NCBI GenBank assembly: GCA_949126835.1
Contig: OX421501.1
Location: 931,054 to 995,053 of the forward strand
Source: Anisus vortex
Lineage: Eukaryota > Mollusca > Gastropoda > Planorbidae
Direction of reading: 5' to 3'
Length of the DNA stretch: 64,000 nt
Shown here: one piece after another, positions 1-15,700 of the stretch
Layout of the letters: every line of letters begins with the position of its first letter
How positions within the stretch are numbered: the first letter of the stretch is position 1
Translations under genes and position numbers: made by a program
The notes under the pieces: generated by a model
What the model was told of the DNA's origin: nothing
The model's database searches: none
What the model saw: the letters and a program-made list of their open reading frames with translations, nothing else

Positions 1-3000
1 TGAGTCACTGAATAATTACTATATGAGTCACGAAATAATTACTATATGAGTCACGAAATAATTACTAAATGAGTCACGAAATAATTACTATATGAGTCAC
101 GAAATAATTACTATATGAGTCACGAAATAATTACTATATGAATCACTAAATAATTACTATATGAATCACTATATAATTACTATATGACTCACTAAATAAT
201 TACTATATGACTCACTAAATTATTACTATATGACTCACTAAATTATTACTATATGAGTCACTAAATAATTACTATATGAGTCACTAAACAATAACTATAT
301 GAGTCACTAAACAATTACTATATGAGTCACTAAACAATTACTATATGAGTCACTAAACAATTACTATATGAGTCACTAAACAATTACTATATGAGTCACT
401 AAACAATTACTATATGAGTCACTAAACAATTACTATATGAGTCACGAAATAATTACTATATGAGTCACGAAATAATTACTTTATAAATCACTAAATAATT
501 ACTATATGAATCACTAAATAATTACTATATGAATCATGAAATAATTACTATATGAATCACGAAATAATTACTATATGAATCACGAAATAATTACTATATG
601 AATCACGAAATAATTACTATATGAATCACGAAATAATTATTATATGAATCACGAAATAATTATTATATGAGTCACGAAATAATTACTATATGAGTCACGA
701 AATAATTACTATACGAGTCACGAAATAATTACTATATGAGTCACGAAATAATTACTATATGAGTCACGAAATAATTACTATATGAGTCACGAAATAATTA
801 CTATATGAGTCACTGAATAATTACTATATGAGTCACTGAATAATTACTATATGAGTCACTGAATAATTACTATATGAGTCACTGAATAATTACTATATGA
901 GTCACTGAATAATTACTATATGAGTCACTGAATAATTACTATATGAGTCACGAAATAATTACTATATGAGTCACGAAATAATTACTATATGAGTCACGAA
1001 ATAATTACTAAATGAGTCACTAAATAATTACTATATGAGTCACTGAATAATTACTATATGAGTCACTGAATAATTACTATATGAGTCACTGAATAATTAC
1101 TATATGAGTCACTGAATAATTACTATATGAGTCACGAAATAATTACTATATGAGTTACTAAATTATTACTATATGAGTCACTAAATAATTACTATATGAG
1201 TCACTAAATAATTACTATATTAGTCACTAAATAATTACTATATGAGTCACTAAATAATTACTATATGAGTCACTAAATAATTACTATATGAGTCACGAAA
1301 TAATTACTATATGAGTCACGAAATAATTACTATATGAGTCACGAAATATTTACTATATGAATCACGAAATATTTACTATATGAATCACGAAATATTTACT
1401 ATATGAATCACGAAATATTTACTATATGAATCACGAAATATTTACTATATGAATTACGAAATAATTACTATATGAATCACGAAAATTGACTATATGAATC
1501 ACGAAAATTGACTATATGAATCACGAAAATTGACTATATGAATCACGAAATAATTACTTTATGAGTCACGAAATAATTACTATATGAATCACGAAATAAT
1601 TACTATATGAATCACGAAATAATTACTATATGAATCACGAAATAATTACTATATGAATCACGAAATAATTACTTTATGAATCACGAAATAATTACTATAT
1701 GAATCACGAAATAATTACTATATGAATCACGAAATAATTACTATATGAATCACGAAATAATTACTATATGAATCACGAAATAATTACTATATGAATCACG
1801 AAAAAAATACTATATAAATCACAAAATAATTACTATATGAATCACTAAATAATTACTATATGAATCACTATATAATTACTATATGACTCACTAAATAATT
1901 ACTATATGACTCACTAAATTATTACTATATGAGTCACTAAATAATTACTATATGAGTCACTAAACAATTACTATATGAGTCACTAAACAATTACTATATG
2001 AGTCACTAAACAATTACTATATGAGTCACTAAATAATTACTATATGAGTCACGAAATAATTACTATATGAGTCACGAAATAATTACTTTATGAATCACGA
2101 AATAATAACTATATGAATCACGAAATAATTACTATATGAATCACGAAATAATTACTATATGAATCACGAAATAATTACTATATGAATCACGAAATAATTA
2201 CTATATGAATCACAAAATAATTACTATATGAATCACGAAATAATTACTTTATGAATCACGAAATAATTACTATACGAATCACGAAATAATTACTATATGA
2301 GTCACTGAATAATTACTATATGAGTCACTGAATAATTACTATATGAGTCACGAAATAATTACTATATGAGTCACGAAATAATTACTATATGAGTCACGAA
2401 ATAATTACTATATGAGTCACGAAATAATTACTATATGAGTCACTAAATAATTACTATATGAGTCACGAAATAATTACTATATGAGTCACGAAATAATTAC
2501 TATATGAGTCACGAAATATTTACTATATGAATCACGAAATATTTACTATATGAATCACGAAATATTTACTATATGAATCACGAAATATTTACTATATAAA
2601 TCACGAAATATTTACTATATGAATTACGAAATATTTACTATATGAATCACGAAATATTTACTATATGAATTACGAAATAATTACTATATGAATCACGAAA
2701 TAATTACTATATGAATCACGAAATAATTACTATATGAATCACGAAATAATTACTATATGAATCACGAAATAATTACTATATGAATCACGAAATAATTACT
2801 ATATGAATCACGAAATAATTACTATATGAATCACGAAATAATTACTATATGAATCACGAAATAATTACTATATGAATCACTATATAATTACTATATGAAT
2901 CACTATATAATTACTATATGACTCACTAAATTATTACTATATGAGTCACTAAATAATTACTATATGAGTCACTAAACAATTACTATATGAGTCACTAAAC

Positions 3001-6000
3001 AATTACTATATGAGTCACTAAACAATTACTATATGAGTCACTAAACAATTACTATATGAGTCACTAAACAATTACTATATGAGTCACTAAATAATTACTA
3101 TATGAGTCACTAAATAATTACTATATGAGTCACGAAATAATTACTATACGAGTCACGAAATAATTACTATACGAGTCACGAAATAATTACTATATGAGTC
3201 ACGAAATAATTACTTTATGAGTCACTGAATAATTACTTTATGAGTCACTGAATAATTACAATATGAGTCACTGAATAATTACTATATGAGTCACTGAATA
3301 ATTACTAAATGAGTCACTGAATAATTACTATATGAGTCACGAAATAATTACTATATGAGTCACAAAATAATTACTATATGAGTCACGAAATAATTACTAT
3401 ATGAGTCACGAAATAATTACTAAATGAGTCACTAAATAATTACTATATGAGTCACTGAATAATTACTATATGAGTCACTGAATAATTACTATATGAGTCA
3501 CTGAATAATTACTATATGAGTCACTGAATAATTACTATATGAGTCACTGAATAATTACTATATGAGTCACGAAATAATTACTATATGAGTCACTAAATTA
3601 TTACTATATGAGTCACTAAATAATTACTATATGAGTCACTAAATAATTACTATATGAGTCACTAAATAATTACTATATGAGTCACTAAATAATTACTATA
3701 TGAGTCACGAAATAATTACTATATGAGTCACGAAATATTTACTATATGAATCACGAAATATTTACTATATGAATCACGAAATATTTATTATATGAATCAC
3801 GAAATATTTACTATATGAATCACGAAATATTTACTATATGAATTACGAAATAATTACTATATGAATCACGAAAATTGACTATATGAATCACGAAAATTGA
3901 CTATATGAATCACGAAAATTGACTATATGAATCACGAAATAATTACTTTATGAGTCACGAAATAATTACTATATGAATCACGAAAAAATTACTATATGAA
4001 TCACGAAATAATTACTATATGAATCACGAAATAATTACTATATGAATCACGAAATAATTACTATATGAATCACGAAATAATTACTATATGAATCACGGAA
4101 TAATTACTATATGAATCACGAAATAATTACTATATGAATCACGAAATAATTACTATATGAATCACGAAATAATTACTATATGAATCACGAAATAATTACT
4201 ATATGAATCACTAAATAATTACTATATGAATCACTATATAATTACTATATGAATCACTATATAATTACTATATGACTCACTAAATAATTACTATATGACT
4301 CACTAAATTATTACTATATGACTCACTAAATAATTACTATATGACTCACTAAATTATTACTATATGAGTCACTAAACTATTACTATATGAGTCACTAAAC
4401 AATTACTATATGAGTCACTAAACAATTACTATATGAGTCACTAAACAATTACTATATGAGTCACTAAACAATTACTATATGAGTCACTAAATAATTACTA
4501 TATGAGTCACGAAATAATTACTATATGAGTCACGAAATAATTACTTTATGAATCACGAAATAATTACTATATGAATCACGAAATAATTACTATAAGAATC
4601 ACGAAATAATTACTATATGAATCACGAAATAATTACTATATGAATCACGAAATAATTACTATATGAATCACGAAATAATTACTATATAAATCACGAAATA
4701 ATTACTATATGAATCACGAAATAATTACTATATGAGTCACTGAATAATTACTATATGAGTCACTGAATAATTACTATATGAGTCTTGAAATAATTACTAT
4801 ATTAGTCACGAAATAATTACTATATGAGTCACTAAATAATTACTATATGAGTCACGAAATAATTACTATATGAGTCACGAAATAATTACTATATGAGTCA
4901 CGAAATATTTACTATATGAATCACGAAATATTTACTATATGAATCACGAAATATTTACTATATGAATCACGAAATATTTACTATATGAATCACGAAATAT
5001 TTACTATATGAATTACGAAATAATTACTATATGAATCACGAAATATTTACTATATGAATCACGAAATAATTACTATATGAATCACGAAATAATTACTATA
5101 TGAATCACAAAATAATTACTATATGAATCACGAAATAATTACTATATGAATCACGAAATAATTACTATATGAATCACGAAATAATTACTATATGAATCAC
5201 GAAATAATTACTATATGAATCACAAAATAATTACTATATGAATCACTAAATAATTACTATATGAATCACTATATAATTACTATATGACTCACTAAATAAT
5301 TACTATATGACTCACTAAATAATTACTATATGAGTCACTAAATAATTACTATATGAGTCACTAAATAATTACTATATGAGTCACTAAACAATTACTATAT
5401 GAGTCACTAAACAATTACTATATGAGTCACTAAACAATTACTATATGAGTCACTAAACAATTACTATATGAGTCACGAAATAATTACTATATGAGTCACG
5501 AAATAATTACTTTATGAATCACTAAATAATTACTATATGAATCACTAAATAATTACTATATGAATCATGAAATAATTACTATATGAATCACGAAATAATT
5601 ACTATATGAATCACGAAATAATTACTATATGAATCACGAAATAATTACTATATGAATCACTAAATAATTATTATATGAATCACGAAATAATTACTATATG
5701 AGTCACGAAAAAATTACTATATGAGTCACGAAAAAATTACTATACGAGTCACGAAATAATTACTATACGAGTCACGAAATAATTACTATACGAGTCACGA
5801 AATAATTACTATATGAGTCACGAAATAATTACTATATGAGTCACGAAATAATTACTATATGAGTCACTAAATAATTACTTTATGAGTCACTGAATAATTA
5901 CTTTATGAGTCACTGAATAATTACTATATGAGTCACTGAATAATTACTATATGAGTAACTGAATAATTACTATATGAGTCACGAAATAATTACTATATGA

Positions 6001-9000
6001 GTCACGAAATAATAACTATATGAGTCACGAAATAATTACTATATGTGTCACGAAATAATTACTAAATGAGTCACTAAATAATTACTATATGAGTCACTGA
6101 ATAATTACTATATGAGTCACTGAATAATTACTATATGAGTCACTGAATAATTACTATATGAGTCACTGAATAATTACTATATGAGTCACGAAATAATTAC
6201 TATATGAGTCACGAAATAATTACTATATGAGTCACTAAATTATTACTATATGAGTCACTAAATAATTACTATATGAGTCACTAAATAATTACTATATGAG
6301 TCACTAAATAATTACTATATGAGTCACGAAATAATTACTATATGAGTCACTGAATAATTACTATATGAGTCACTGAATAATTACTATATGAGTCACTGAA
6401 TAATTACTATATGAGTCACTGAATAATTACTATATGAGTCACGAAATATTTACTACATGAATCACGAAATATTTACTATATGAATTACGAAATAATTACT
6501 ATATGAATCACGAAAATTGACTATATGAATCACGAAAATTGACTATATGAATCACGAAAATTGACTATATGAATCACGAAATAATTACTTTATGAATTAC
6601 GAAATAATTACTATATGAATCACGAAATAATTACTATATGAATCACGAATTAATTACTATATGAATCACGAAATAATTACTATATGAATCACGAAATAAT
6701 TACTATATGAATCACAAAATAATTACTATATGAATCACGAAATAATTACTATATGAATCACGAAATAATTACTATATGAATCACGAAATAATTACTATAT
6801 GAATCACGAAATAATTACTATATGAATCACTAAATAATTACTATATGAATCACTATATAATTACTATATGACTCACTAAATAATTACTATATGACTCACT
6901 AAATTATTACTATATGAGTCACTAAATAATTACTACATGAGTCACTAAACAATTACTATATGAGTCACTAAACAATTACTATATGAGTCACTAAACAATT
7001 ACTATATGAGTCACTAAACAATTACTATATGAGTCACTAAATAATTACTATATGAGTCACGAAATAATTACTATATGAGTCACGAAATAATTACTTTATG
7101 AATCACGAAATAATTACTATATGAATCACGAAATAATTACTATATGAATCACGAAATAATTACTATATGAATCACGAAATAATTACTATATGAATCACGA
7201 AATAATTACTATATGAATCACGAAATAATTACTATATGAATCACGAAATAATTACTATATGAATCACGAAATAATTACTATATGAATCACGAAATAATTA
7301 CTATATGAGTCACTGAATAATTACTATATGAGTCACTGAATAATTACTATATGAGTCACTGAATAATTACTATATGAGTCACGAAATACTTACTATATGA
7401 GTCACTAAATTATTACTATATGAGTCACTAAATAATTACTATATAAGTCACTAAATAATTACTATATGAGTCACGAAATAATTACTATATGAGTCACGAA
7501 ATATTTACTATATGAATCACGAAATATTTACTATATGAATCACGAAATATTTACTATATGAATCACGAAATAATTACTATATGAATCACGAAATATTTAC
7601 TATATGAATCACGAAATATTTACTATATGAATCACGAAAATTGACTATATGAATCACGAAAATTGACTATATGAATCACGAAAATTGACTATATGAATCA
7701 CGAAAATTGACTATATGAATCACGAAATAATTACTTTATGAATCACGAAATAATTACTATATGAATCACGAAATAATTACTATATGAATCACGAAATAAT
7801 TACTATATGAATCACGAAATAATTACTATATGAATCACGAAATAATTACTATATGAATCACGAAATAATTACTATATGAATCACGAAATAATTACTATAT
7901 GAATCACGAAATAATTACTATATGAATCACGAAATAATTACTATATGAATCACGAAATAATTACTATATGAATCACGAAATAATTACTATATGAATCACG
8001 AAATAATTACTATATGAATCACGTAATAATTACTATATGAATCACAAAATAATTACTATATGAATCACAAAATAATTACTATATGAATCACTAAATAATT
8101 ACTATATGAATCACTATATAATTACTATATGACTCACTAAATAATTACTATATGACTCACTAAATTATTACTATATGAGTCACTAAATTATTACTATATG
8201 AGTCACGAAATAATTACTATATGAGTCACGAAATAATTACTATATGAGTCACGAAATAATTACTATACGAGTCACGAACTAATTACTATATGAGTCCCGA
8301 AATAATTACTATATGAGTCAATAAATAATTACTTTATGAGTCACTGAATAATTACTATATGAGTCACTGAATAATTACTATATGAGTCGCTGAATATTTA
8401 CTATATGAGTCACTGAATAATTACTATATGAGTCACGAAATAATTACTATATGAGTCACAAAATAATTACTATATGAGTCACGAAATAATTACTACATGA
8501 GTCACGAAATAATTACTAAATGAGTCACTAAATAATTACTATATGAGTCACAAAATAATTACTATATGAGTCACAAAATAATTACTATATGAGTCACGAA
8601 ATAATTACTATATGAGTCACGAAATAATTACTAAATGAGTCACTGAATAATTACTATATGAGTCACTGAATAATTACTATATGAGTCACTGAATAATTAC
8701 TATATGAGTCACTGAATAATTACTATATGAGTCACTGAATAATTACTATATGAGTCACGAAATAATTACTATATGAGTCACGAAATAATTACTATATGAG
8801 TCACTAAATAATTACTATATGAGTCACGAAATAATTACTGTATGAGTCACGAAATAATTACTGTATGAGTCACGAAATAATTACTATATGAGTCACGAAA
8901 TAATTACTATACGAGTCACGAAATAATTACTATACGAGTCACGAAATATTTACTATATGAATCACAAAATATTTACTATATGAATCAAGAAATATTTACT

Positions 9001-11635
9001 ATATGAATCACGAAATATTTACTATATGAATCACGAAATATTTACTATATGAATCACAAAATAATTACTATATGAATCACGAAATAATTACTATATGAAT
9101 CACGAAAAAATTACAATATGAATCACGAAATAATTACTATACGAGTCACTAAATAATTACTATATGAGTCACGAAATAATTACTATATGAGTCACGAAAT
9201 AATTACTATATGAGTCACGAAATAATTACTATATGAATCACGAAATATTTACTATATGAATCACGAAATATTTACTATATGAATCACGAAATATTTACTA
9301 TATGAATTACGAAATAATTACTATATGAATCAAGAAAATTGACTATATGAATCACGAAAATTGACTATATGAATCACGAAAATTGACTATATGAATCTCG
9401 AAATAATTACTTTATGAATCACGAAATAATTACTATATGAATCACGAAATAATTACTATATGAATCACGAAATAATTACTATATGAATCACGAAATAATT
9501 ACTATATGAATCACGAAATAATTACTATATGAATCACGAAATAATTACTATATGAATCACGAAAAAATTACTATATGAATCACGAAATAATTACCATATA
9601 AATCACGAAATAATTACTATATGAATCACGAAATAATTACTATATGAATCACGAAATAATTACTATATGAATCACTAAATAATTACTATATGAATCACTA
9701 AATAATTACTATATGACTCACTTAATAATTACTATATGACTCACTAAATTATTACTATATGAGTCACTAAATTATTACTATATGAGTCACTAAATAATTA
9801 CTATATGAGTCACTAAACAATTACTATATGAGTCACTAAACAATTACTATATGAGTCACTAAACAATTACTATATGAGTCACTAAACAATTAATATGATT
9901 CACTAAACAATTACTATATGAGTCACTAAATAATTACTATATGAGTCACGAAATAATTACTATATGAGTCACGAAATAATTACTTTATGAATCACTAAAT
10001 AATTACTATATGAATCACTAAATAATTACTATATGAATCACGAAATAATTACTATATGAATCACGAAATAATTACTATATGAATCACGAAATAATTACTA
10101 TATGAATCACTAAATAATTACTATATGAATCACTAAATAATTACTATATGAATCACGAAATAATTACTATATGAATCACTAAATAATAACTGTATGAATC
10201 ACGAAATATTTACTGTATGAATCACGAAACAATTACTGTATGAATCGAAAAATAATTACTGTATGAATCGAAAAATAATTACTGTATGAATCACTAAATA
10301 ATTACTGTATGAATCACTAGATAATTACTATATGAATCACTAGATAATTACTATATGAATCACTAAATAATTACTATATGAATCACTAAATAATTACTAT
10401 ATAAATCACTAAATAATTACTATATGAATCACTAAATAATTACTATATGAATCACTAAAAAATTACTATATGAATCACTAAATAATTACTATATGAATCA
10501 CTAAATAATTACTATATGAATCACTAAATAATTACTATATGAATCACTAAATATTTACTATATAAATCACGAAATAATTACCATATGAATCACGAAATAA
10601 TTACTATATGAATCACTAAATTATTACTATATGAATCACCAAATTATTACTATATGAATCACTTAATAATTACTATATGAATCACTAATTAATTACTATA
10701 TGAATCACGAAATAATTATTATATGAATCACGAAATAATTACTATATGAATCACGAAAATTGACTATATGAATCACGAAAATTGACTTTATGAATCACGA
10801 AATAATTACTATATGAATCACGAAATAATTACTATATGAATCACGAAATAATTACTACATGAATAACGAAATAATTACTACACGAATCACGAAATAATTA
10901 CTACATGAATCACTAAATAATTACTACATAATTCACTAAATAATTACTACATGAATCACTAAATAATTACTACATGAATCACTAAATAATTACTATATGA
11001 ATCACGAAATAATTACTATATGAATCACGAAATAATTACTATATGAATCACTAAATAATTACTATATGAATCACTAAATAATTACTATATGAATCACTAA
11101 ATAATTACTATATGAATCACTAAATAATTACTATATGAATCACAAAATAATTACTATATGAATAACTAAATAATTACTATATGAAACACTAAATAATTAC
11201 TATATGAATCACGAAATAATTACTATATCAATTACGAAATAATTACTATATAAATCACTAAATAATTACTATATGAATCACGAAATAATTACTATATGAA
11301 TCACTAATTAATTACTATATAAATCACTAAATAATTACTATACGAGTCATTAAATAATTACTATATGAATCACGAAATAATTACTATATGAATCACTAAA
11401 TAATTACTATATGAATCACTAAATAATTACTATATGAATCACTAAATAATTACTATATGAATCACTAAATAATTACTATATGAATCACTAAATAATTACT
11501 ATATGAATCAACTAAATAATTACTATATGAATCACTAAATAATTACTATATGAATCACTAAATAATTACTATATGAATCACGAAATAATTACTAAATGAA
11601 TCACTAAATAATTATTATATGAATCACGAAATAAT
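1..11635. repeat. 23-bp AT-rich satellite array with higher-order blocks
   Basis: Tandem array of a 23-bp unit of the form TATGARTCACKAAATAATTAC. Unit variants differ at the positions giving GAGTCAC, GAATCAC, GACTCAC, CTGAAT, CGAAAT, CTAAAC, ATATTT and AAAATTGAC. Variants occur in runs of two to ten copies, and the same succession of runs returns every 1.0-1.7 kb up to about 9.9 kb. Beyond that the array is more uniform (mostly GAATCACTAAATAATT). Many units carry TGAGTCA or TGACTCA. The window starts inside the array, so its full length is unknown. No coding sequence. Confidence 0.97.
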
Positions 11636-11862
11636 CACCTTTCAGCCAAGAAATACAATGGCTCAATAGCTGACTCCTAAATAATAGGCCTACTTTTTTC
11701 TTGTATGATAAATGGTATGATAGTTTGCGTGAATGTCTATTGTGTTTGAGTACAAATGGTTTTTTAATATTGTTTTAGGTATGCTGAAAGACGGAACTTA
11801 TGTAATCAAGTCAATTTTCTATTCATTTGGATCAATAAAGCAATCTTATCTTATCTTATCTT
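11636..11862 (+). mobile_element. 5'-truncated LINE 3' end inserted in the satellite
   Basis: The 227 bp begin with CACCTTTCAGCCAAG and end in a (TCTTA)n tail. They match the 3' ends at 14,008-14,309 and 62,690-62,998 (shared TGCGTGAATGTCTATTGTG and TATGCTGAAAGACGG). The 7-bp AAATAAT at 11,629-11,635 is repeated at 11,863-11,869. It could be a target-site duplication, although the satellite itself offers that heptamer. Only the 3' untranslated part is present. Confidence 0.85.
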
Positions 11863-12285
11863 AAATAATTACTATATGAATCACTAAATAATTACTATAT
11901 GAATCACGAAATAATTACTATATGAATCACGAAATAATTACTATATGAATCACGAAATAATTACTATATGAATCACGAAATAATTACTATATGAATCACT
12001 AAATAATTACTATATGAATCACGAAATAATTACTATATGAATCACGAAATAATTACTATATGAATCACGAAATAATTACTATATGAATCACGAAATAATT
12101 ACTATATGAATCACTAAATAATTACTATATGAATCACGAAATATTTACTATATGAATCACTAAATATTTACTATCTGAATCACTAAATAATTACTATATG
12201 AATCACTAAATAATTACTATATGAATCACTAAATATTTACTATATGAATCACTAAATAATTACTATATGAATCATTAAATAACTC
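11863..12285. repeat. Satellite array, distal end
   Basis: The 23-bp array resumes directly after the LINE tail and fades out near ATCATTAAATAACTC, followed by unique DNA. This is the array-to-gene boundary on the side of gene 2. Confidence 0.93.
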
Positions 12286-12428
12286 AAAATGACCCAAGGG
12301 CACAATGCAACTTAATTCTTGGTGGGTGGTCACTAAATTGCGCACACGTGCGAAGCTCAGCTAACACACCAAGCCCCCAAAACACTACACATTAATTCAA
12401 TAAAAAATTTAATGTTCTATACCATTGG

Positions 12429-12480
<52 letters not shown>

Positions 12481-12538
12481 TAGAACTCCGAAGTGTCATC
12501 TTAGAGTACCCGGGTTCCAAGCCCAAGCATGTGCCTAT
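12286..12538. other. Spacer with a 50-T run
   Basis: Unique DNA between the satellite and the last exon of gene 2. It contains an uninterrupted run of 50 T at 12,430-12,479, which reads as poly(A) on the minus strand about 60 nt past the stop codon of gene 2. I see no coding signal. The run may be a retroposon tail or simple repeat growth. Confidence 0.6.
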
Positions 12539-12762
12539 TCAAAGTGAAGACAATTTAACGACGATGAGGATAGTAATGATATTAGTCAAAGTTATTGATT
12601 GTAGTCTCTGCGTACGACTGATTTCTTCCGTTGCGTCTCCTGGACTACCATAGCTTTGTTGAGGACTGTCCAGGCATTGGCCGGCATAATTACATTGCTG
12701 TTTGTGGCAGGTTTCAGGGCAGATTTGATTACACGAGAATCCATAATATGGACGGGTGCATT
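12539..12762 (-). CDS. Gene 2 last visible exon, EGF-like start
   Basis: The acceptor TTCTTATCCCAG sits just above 12,762. Translation runs GECTRPYYGFSCNQICPETC and on through CHKQQCNYAGQC, the start of a MEGF-type EGF domain. After that the expected second cysteine cluster is missing. Either the exon ends at 12,649 with a weak donor (TATG|GTAGTC, 114 bp, phase 1), or it reads on to a stop at 12,539-12,541 with a short hydrophobic stretch (NIITILIVVKL) near the end. The second reading would leave a half EGF domain and a GPI- or membrane-like tail. Confidence 0.6.
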
Positions 12763-15700
12763 CTGGGATAAGAAAAAAGGATAATAGCAATAAGAATATT
12801 GATAACAACGAGAAAGGTGCTGTTAACAATCCGGGCATTCTGTTGCATGTCTAGGGTCATGTTCACTATGAAACAATACACTCAAGCCACTCGGTGAATG
12901 ATTAAAGAAGAATTGTATGCTTTCTGTGTGGTGACCCAGCGGCAGCGCATTAGACTGACGATCCCAAAGCTCTGGGGTTCGAATCCTGGTGAAGGCTAGG
13001 ATTTTTATTCCGGGACTTGTGGGTGTCTCTGAGTTGAACCGTTCTGATTGGTACCTGACATTAGTTGGTGTAAAGTAAAGGCGGCTGTGCATTGTGCTTG
13101 CCACACATCCCCTAGTAGGCCGTGGCCACAGAAACTGGGGAACTCTGATTCAATGCTGAATCATTTTGGTCCGACAAGTACTTTACTTACTGATGTGCGT
13201 AAAAACAAACATATCGAATACATCGTTGTCATTATCTATTCATTTACATTTATCTTAAAATACTAAGAGTCTGGAATTTCAAAGTAAGTAAAACGAATCG
13301 GTTATCCACATAATTACTATGATACTTATTTTGTCATTACTATTTTGTATTGTTGAAATACATTACTTTTTTATAGTCAGTAATGACAAGCTAGCTGGTT
13401 CTGGCCAACGCTGGCGAGGTGTGGAAACCACAGAAACGCTTCCAGGAGAGGACACTGCTGGGCTAACGCAAGGCCGGATGGGGAGGCGGGAGGAGCCCGT
13501 TGTGCTTCGCAGAATTATTGAACTGTCGAGGGGCTCCGAGACTCGTTGAGGCGGAAGCAATGAGAGAAACAGCCCCCCGTCTCAACCCCGCCCTGGTGTC
13601 GGGATGTCCAGACCTACAGTCTGGGTCTTGTGCTACCTGGCGTGCAGTGCAGGTATACGAGCAGGCCACGATCTATGTGTGCCGCCCCCCCCCCCCCCCC
13701 ACACACACACCTAGATGCACCCCTTAACATCATTACGCACTGGATTGGAAGGCTCGTCCTATATATTTTTATAGAGGCACTTATAAATCAGCTCTACGTC
13801 TGATAATTTGGACTGTCAACAAACGATCCTTACGCCTACGCTGCCCAGCAGGAGATTTAGTCAATGGACGCAATAATCTTATATCTAAAAGATAAGTCTG
13901 CAGCTCCTTTGGCAACTTATTCTATAATAATAATCGCACAGTGCCTATTCAATTCAACTCCAAATTGTACTTATTTTGAATTCAGGTTTAATTTCTAGTT
14001 GTAGACAAGTGGTCGGCGTCTTTCAATAAGGGCAAGAACAGAGAGATTTAGGAACTCTTTTGTTCCACTATCAGAGAGAATCTTTCAAAAGAATCGTCAG
14101 TCGGCCAGAAAATACAATAGCTGACTCTTAATGATACTTTTTCTTGTTTGATGAATAGTATGATAGTGTGCGTGAATGTCTATTGTGCTTAAATACAAAT
14201 GGTTCTTCAATATTGTTTGAAATATGCTGAAAGACAGAATTTATGTAATCAAGTCAAATTTCCATTTTTTTTATCAATAAAGTAATTTTATCTTATCTTA
14301 TAAGGAAATTATATTTGTTAACGAAGTAAAATATAACTAATTTGACTAATTATAACGAAGATTATCTTATACTATTTATAAAATGCTTTACCGCCAAAAA
14401 TTTCGACTTCGCAGATGTCTACCGTTCCGTTGGTCAGTTCGAATTCTAAGGAAGTGACGTCTTCCCAGGCTGTCAACAGAAAGGTCAAGTGTCTATTTCC
14501 GTCAATGGAGGCGTGAGAGCTGGTTGAGTTACTGAGTGAGTTTGTTGTCACCTTAATGACAGCCTCACCTTCTCTCTTGACATCTGTGGACAGCCAAATG
14601 GAGTCACTACAGTTTCTGATAGACAAATGCAATGCAGAGGAAGATTGGATAATATTAACCCTTACAGTCCCGGGCGCGTATATAGCGGGACTGAAGATCA
14701 TAGATAGAAAGTAGGTCGGTACAGGAAGGGTTAATGTTGACTACGCATTGGTGGCCACGGTGGTAGCGCGTTCGGCTGGCGAATCAAAGATCCTGGGTTC
14801 GAATCCGGGTGGAGGCTAGGATATTTCTTTCCCGGGTAAGGAGGATGCTCCTGCGTCTACCCAGAGCTGGGTACCTGACCTTAGTTAGGGTAAAGAAAAA
14901 GGCGGATGTGTATAATGCTGGCCTCACAATCACCTAGTGTGCCGTGGCCACAGAAACTGGTGAACGCTGCTTCACTGGCACTATGGATCAATTTGGTCCC
15001 ACGGCTACTTGTAACTACATAATGTAAGCTCAGAGTGCATTTAACATTGAGCAACAAACAATGATATAATTCTCTAGGCCTAAAAATTATATAGAGCTAA
15101 TTAATAATATCACAACTTTCAAAATATTCAAGTCATGATAAAATTAACAATGTTGGTTATTTCTTCTTCTTCTATTATCCAGTCTGCAGAGCTGTTTGCT
15201 CTCTTGCAGTCAATGCCAGACAAACATATTTACATGTCTTTTTCAGTTGTTCAATACTGCTATATAGTGTGTTGGTAAAGGTATGTTGAGCGGGGAGCAG
15301 AGTGTATCTGAGGTATGTTGGTTATATATAGTATGGCGTTTCAAGCCAATGATAAACTGTGGGAAATTTCACATCAAGTGCTGTTTGAAGGATTTATCCC
15401 AGGTAAATCGCTATGCCGCAGAAAAAACCGTACAGCTTTTGAAAATACCAGATTGGAATAAATCTCTTTAGGCCAGACTCAGATCATGAACAATAAGCAA
15501 AGGTCGCAATCATTTTCTGTATCAGATGAGAATTAGTAACATATGAGAGAAGAAACAAACAGAAGAAGTGTTCTCATTATTTCAAGCAGAGTACCCCGCC
15601 GGATCAAATCGATCCAATGGGCCGTATTGCTGCTGAGAGTTAACACCCTTGCCCCTTATAAAAGTCCATCTTATATACCGTAATTGTAAAGATTGCTGCT

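Noticed and set aside
1..12285. CRISPR array
   Set aside because: Repeats are contiguous, 23 bp, without unique spacers, in a eukaryotic context.
14616..14701. Extension of exon 14,392 upstream through the MITE, including an ATG
   Set aside because: It would start in the wrong phase relative to the preceding exon; the acceptor at 14,584-14,585 gives the right phase and the family's usual exon length.
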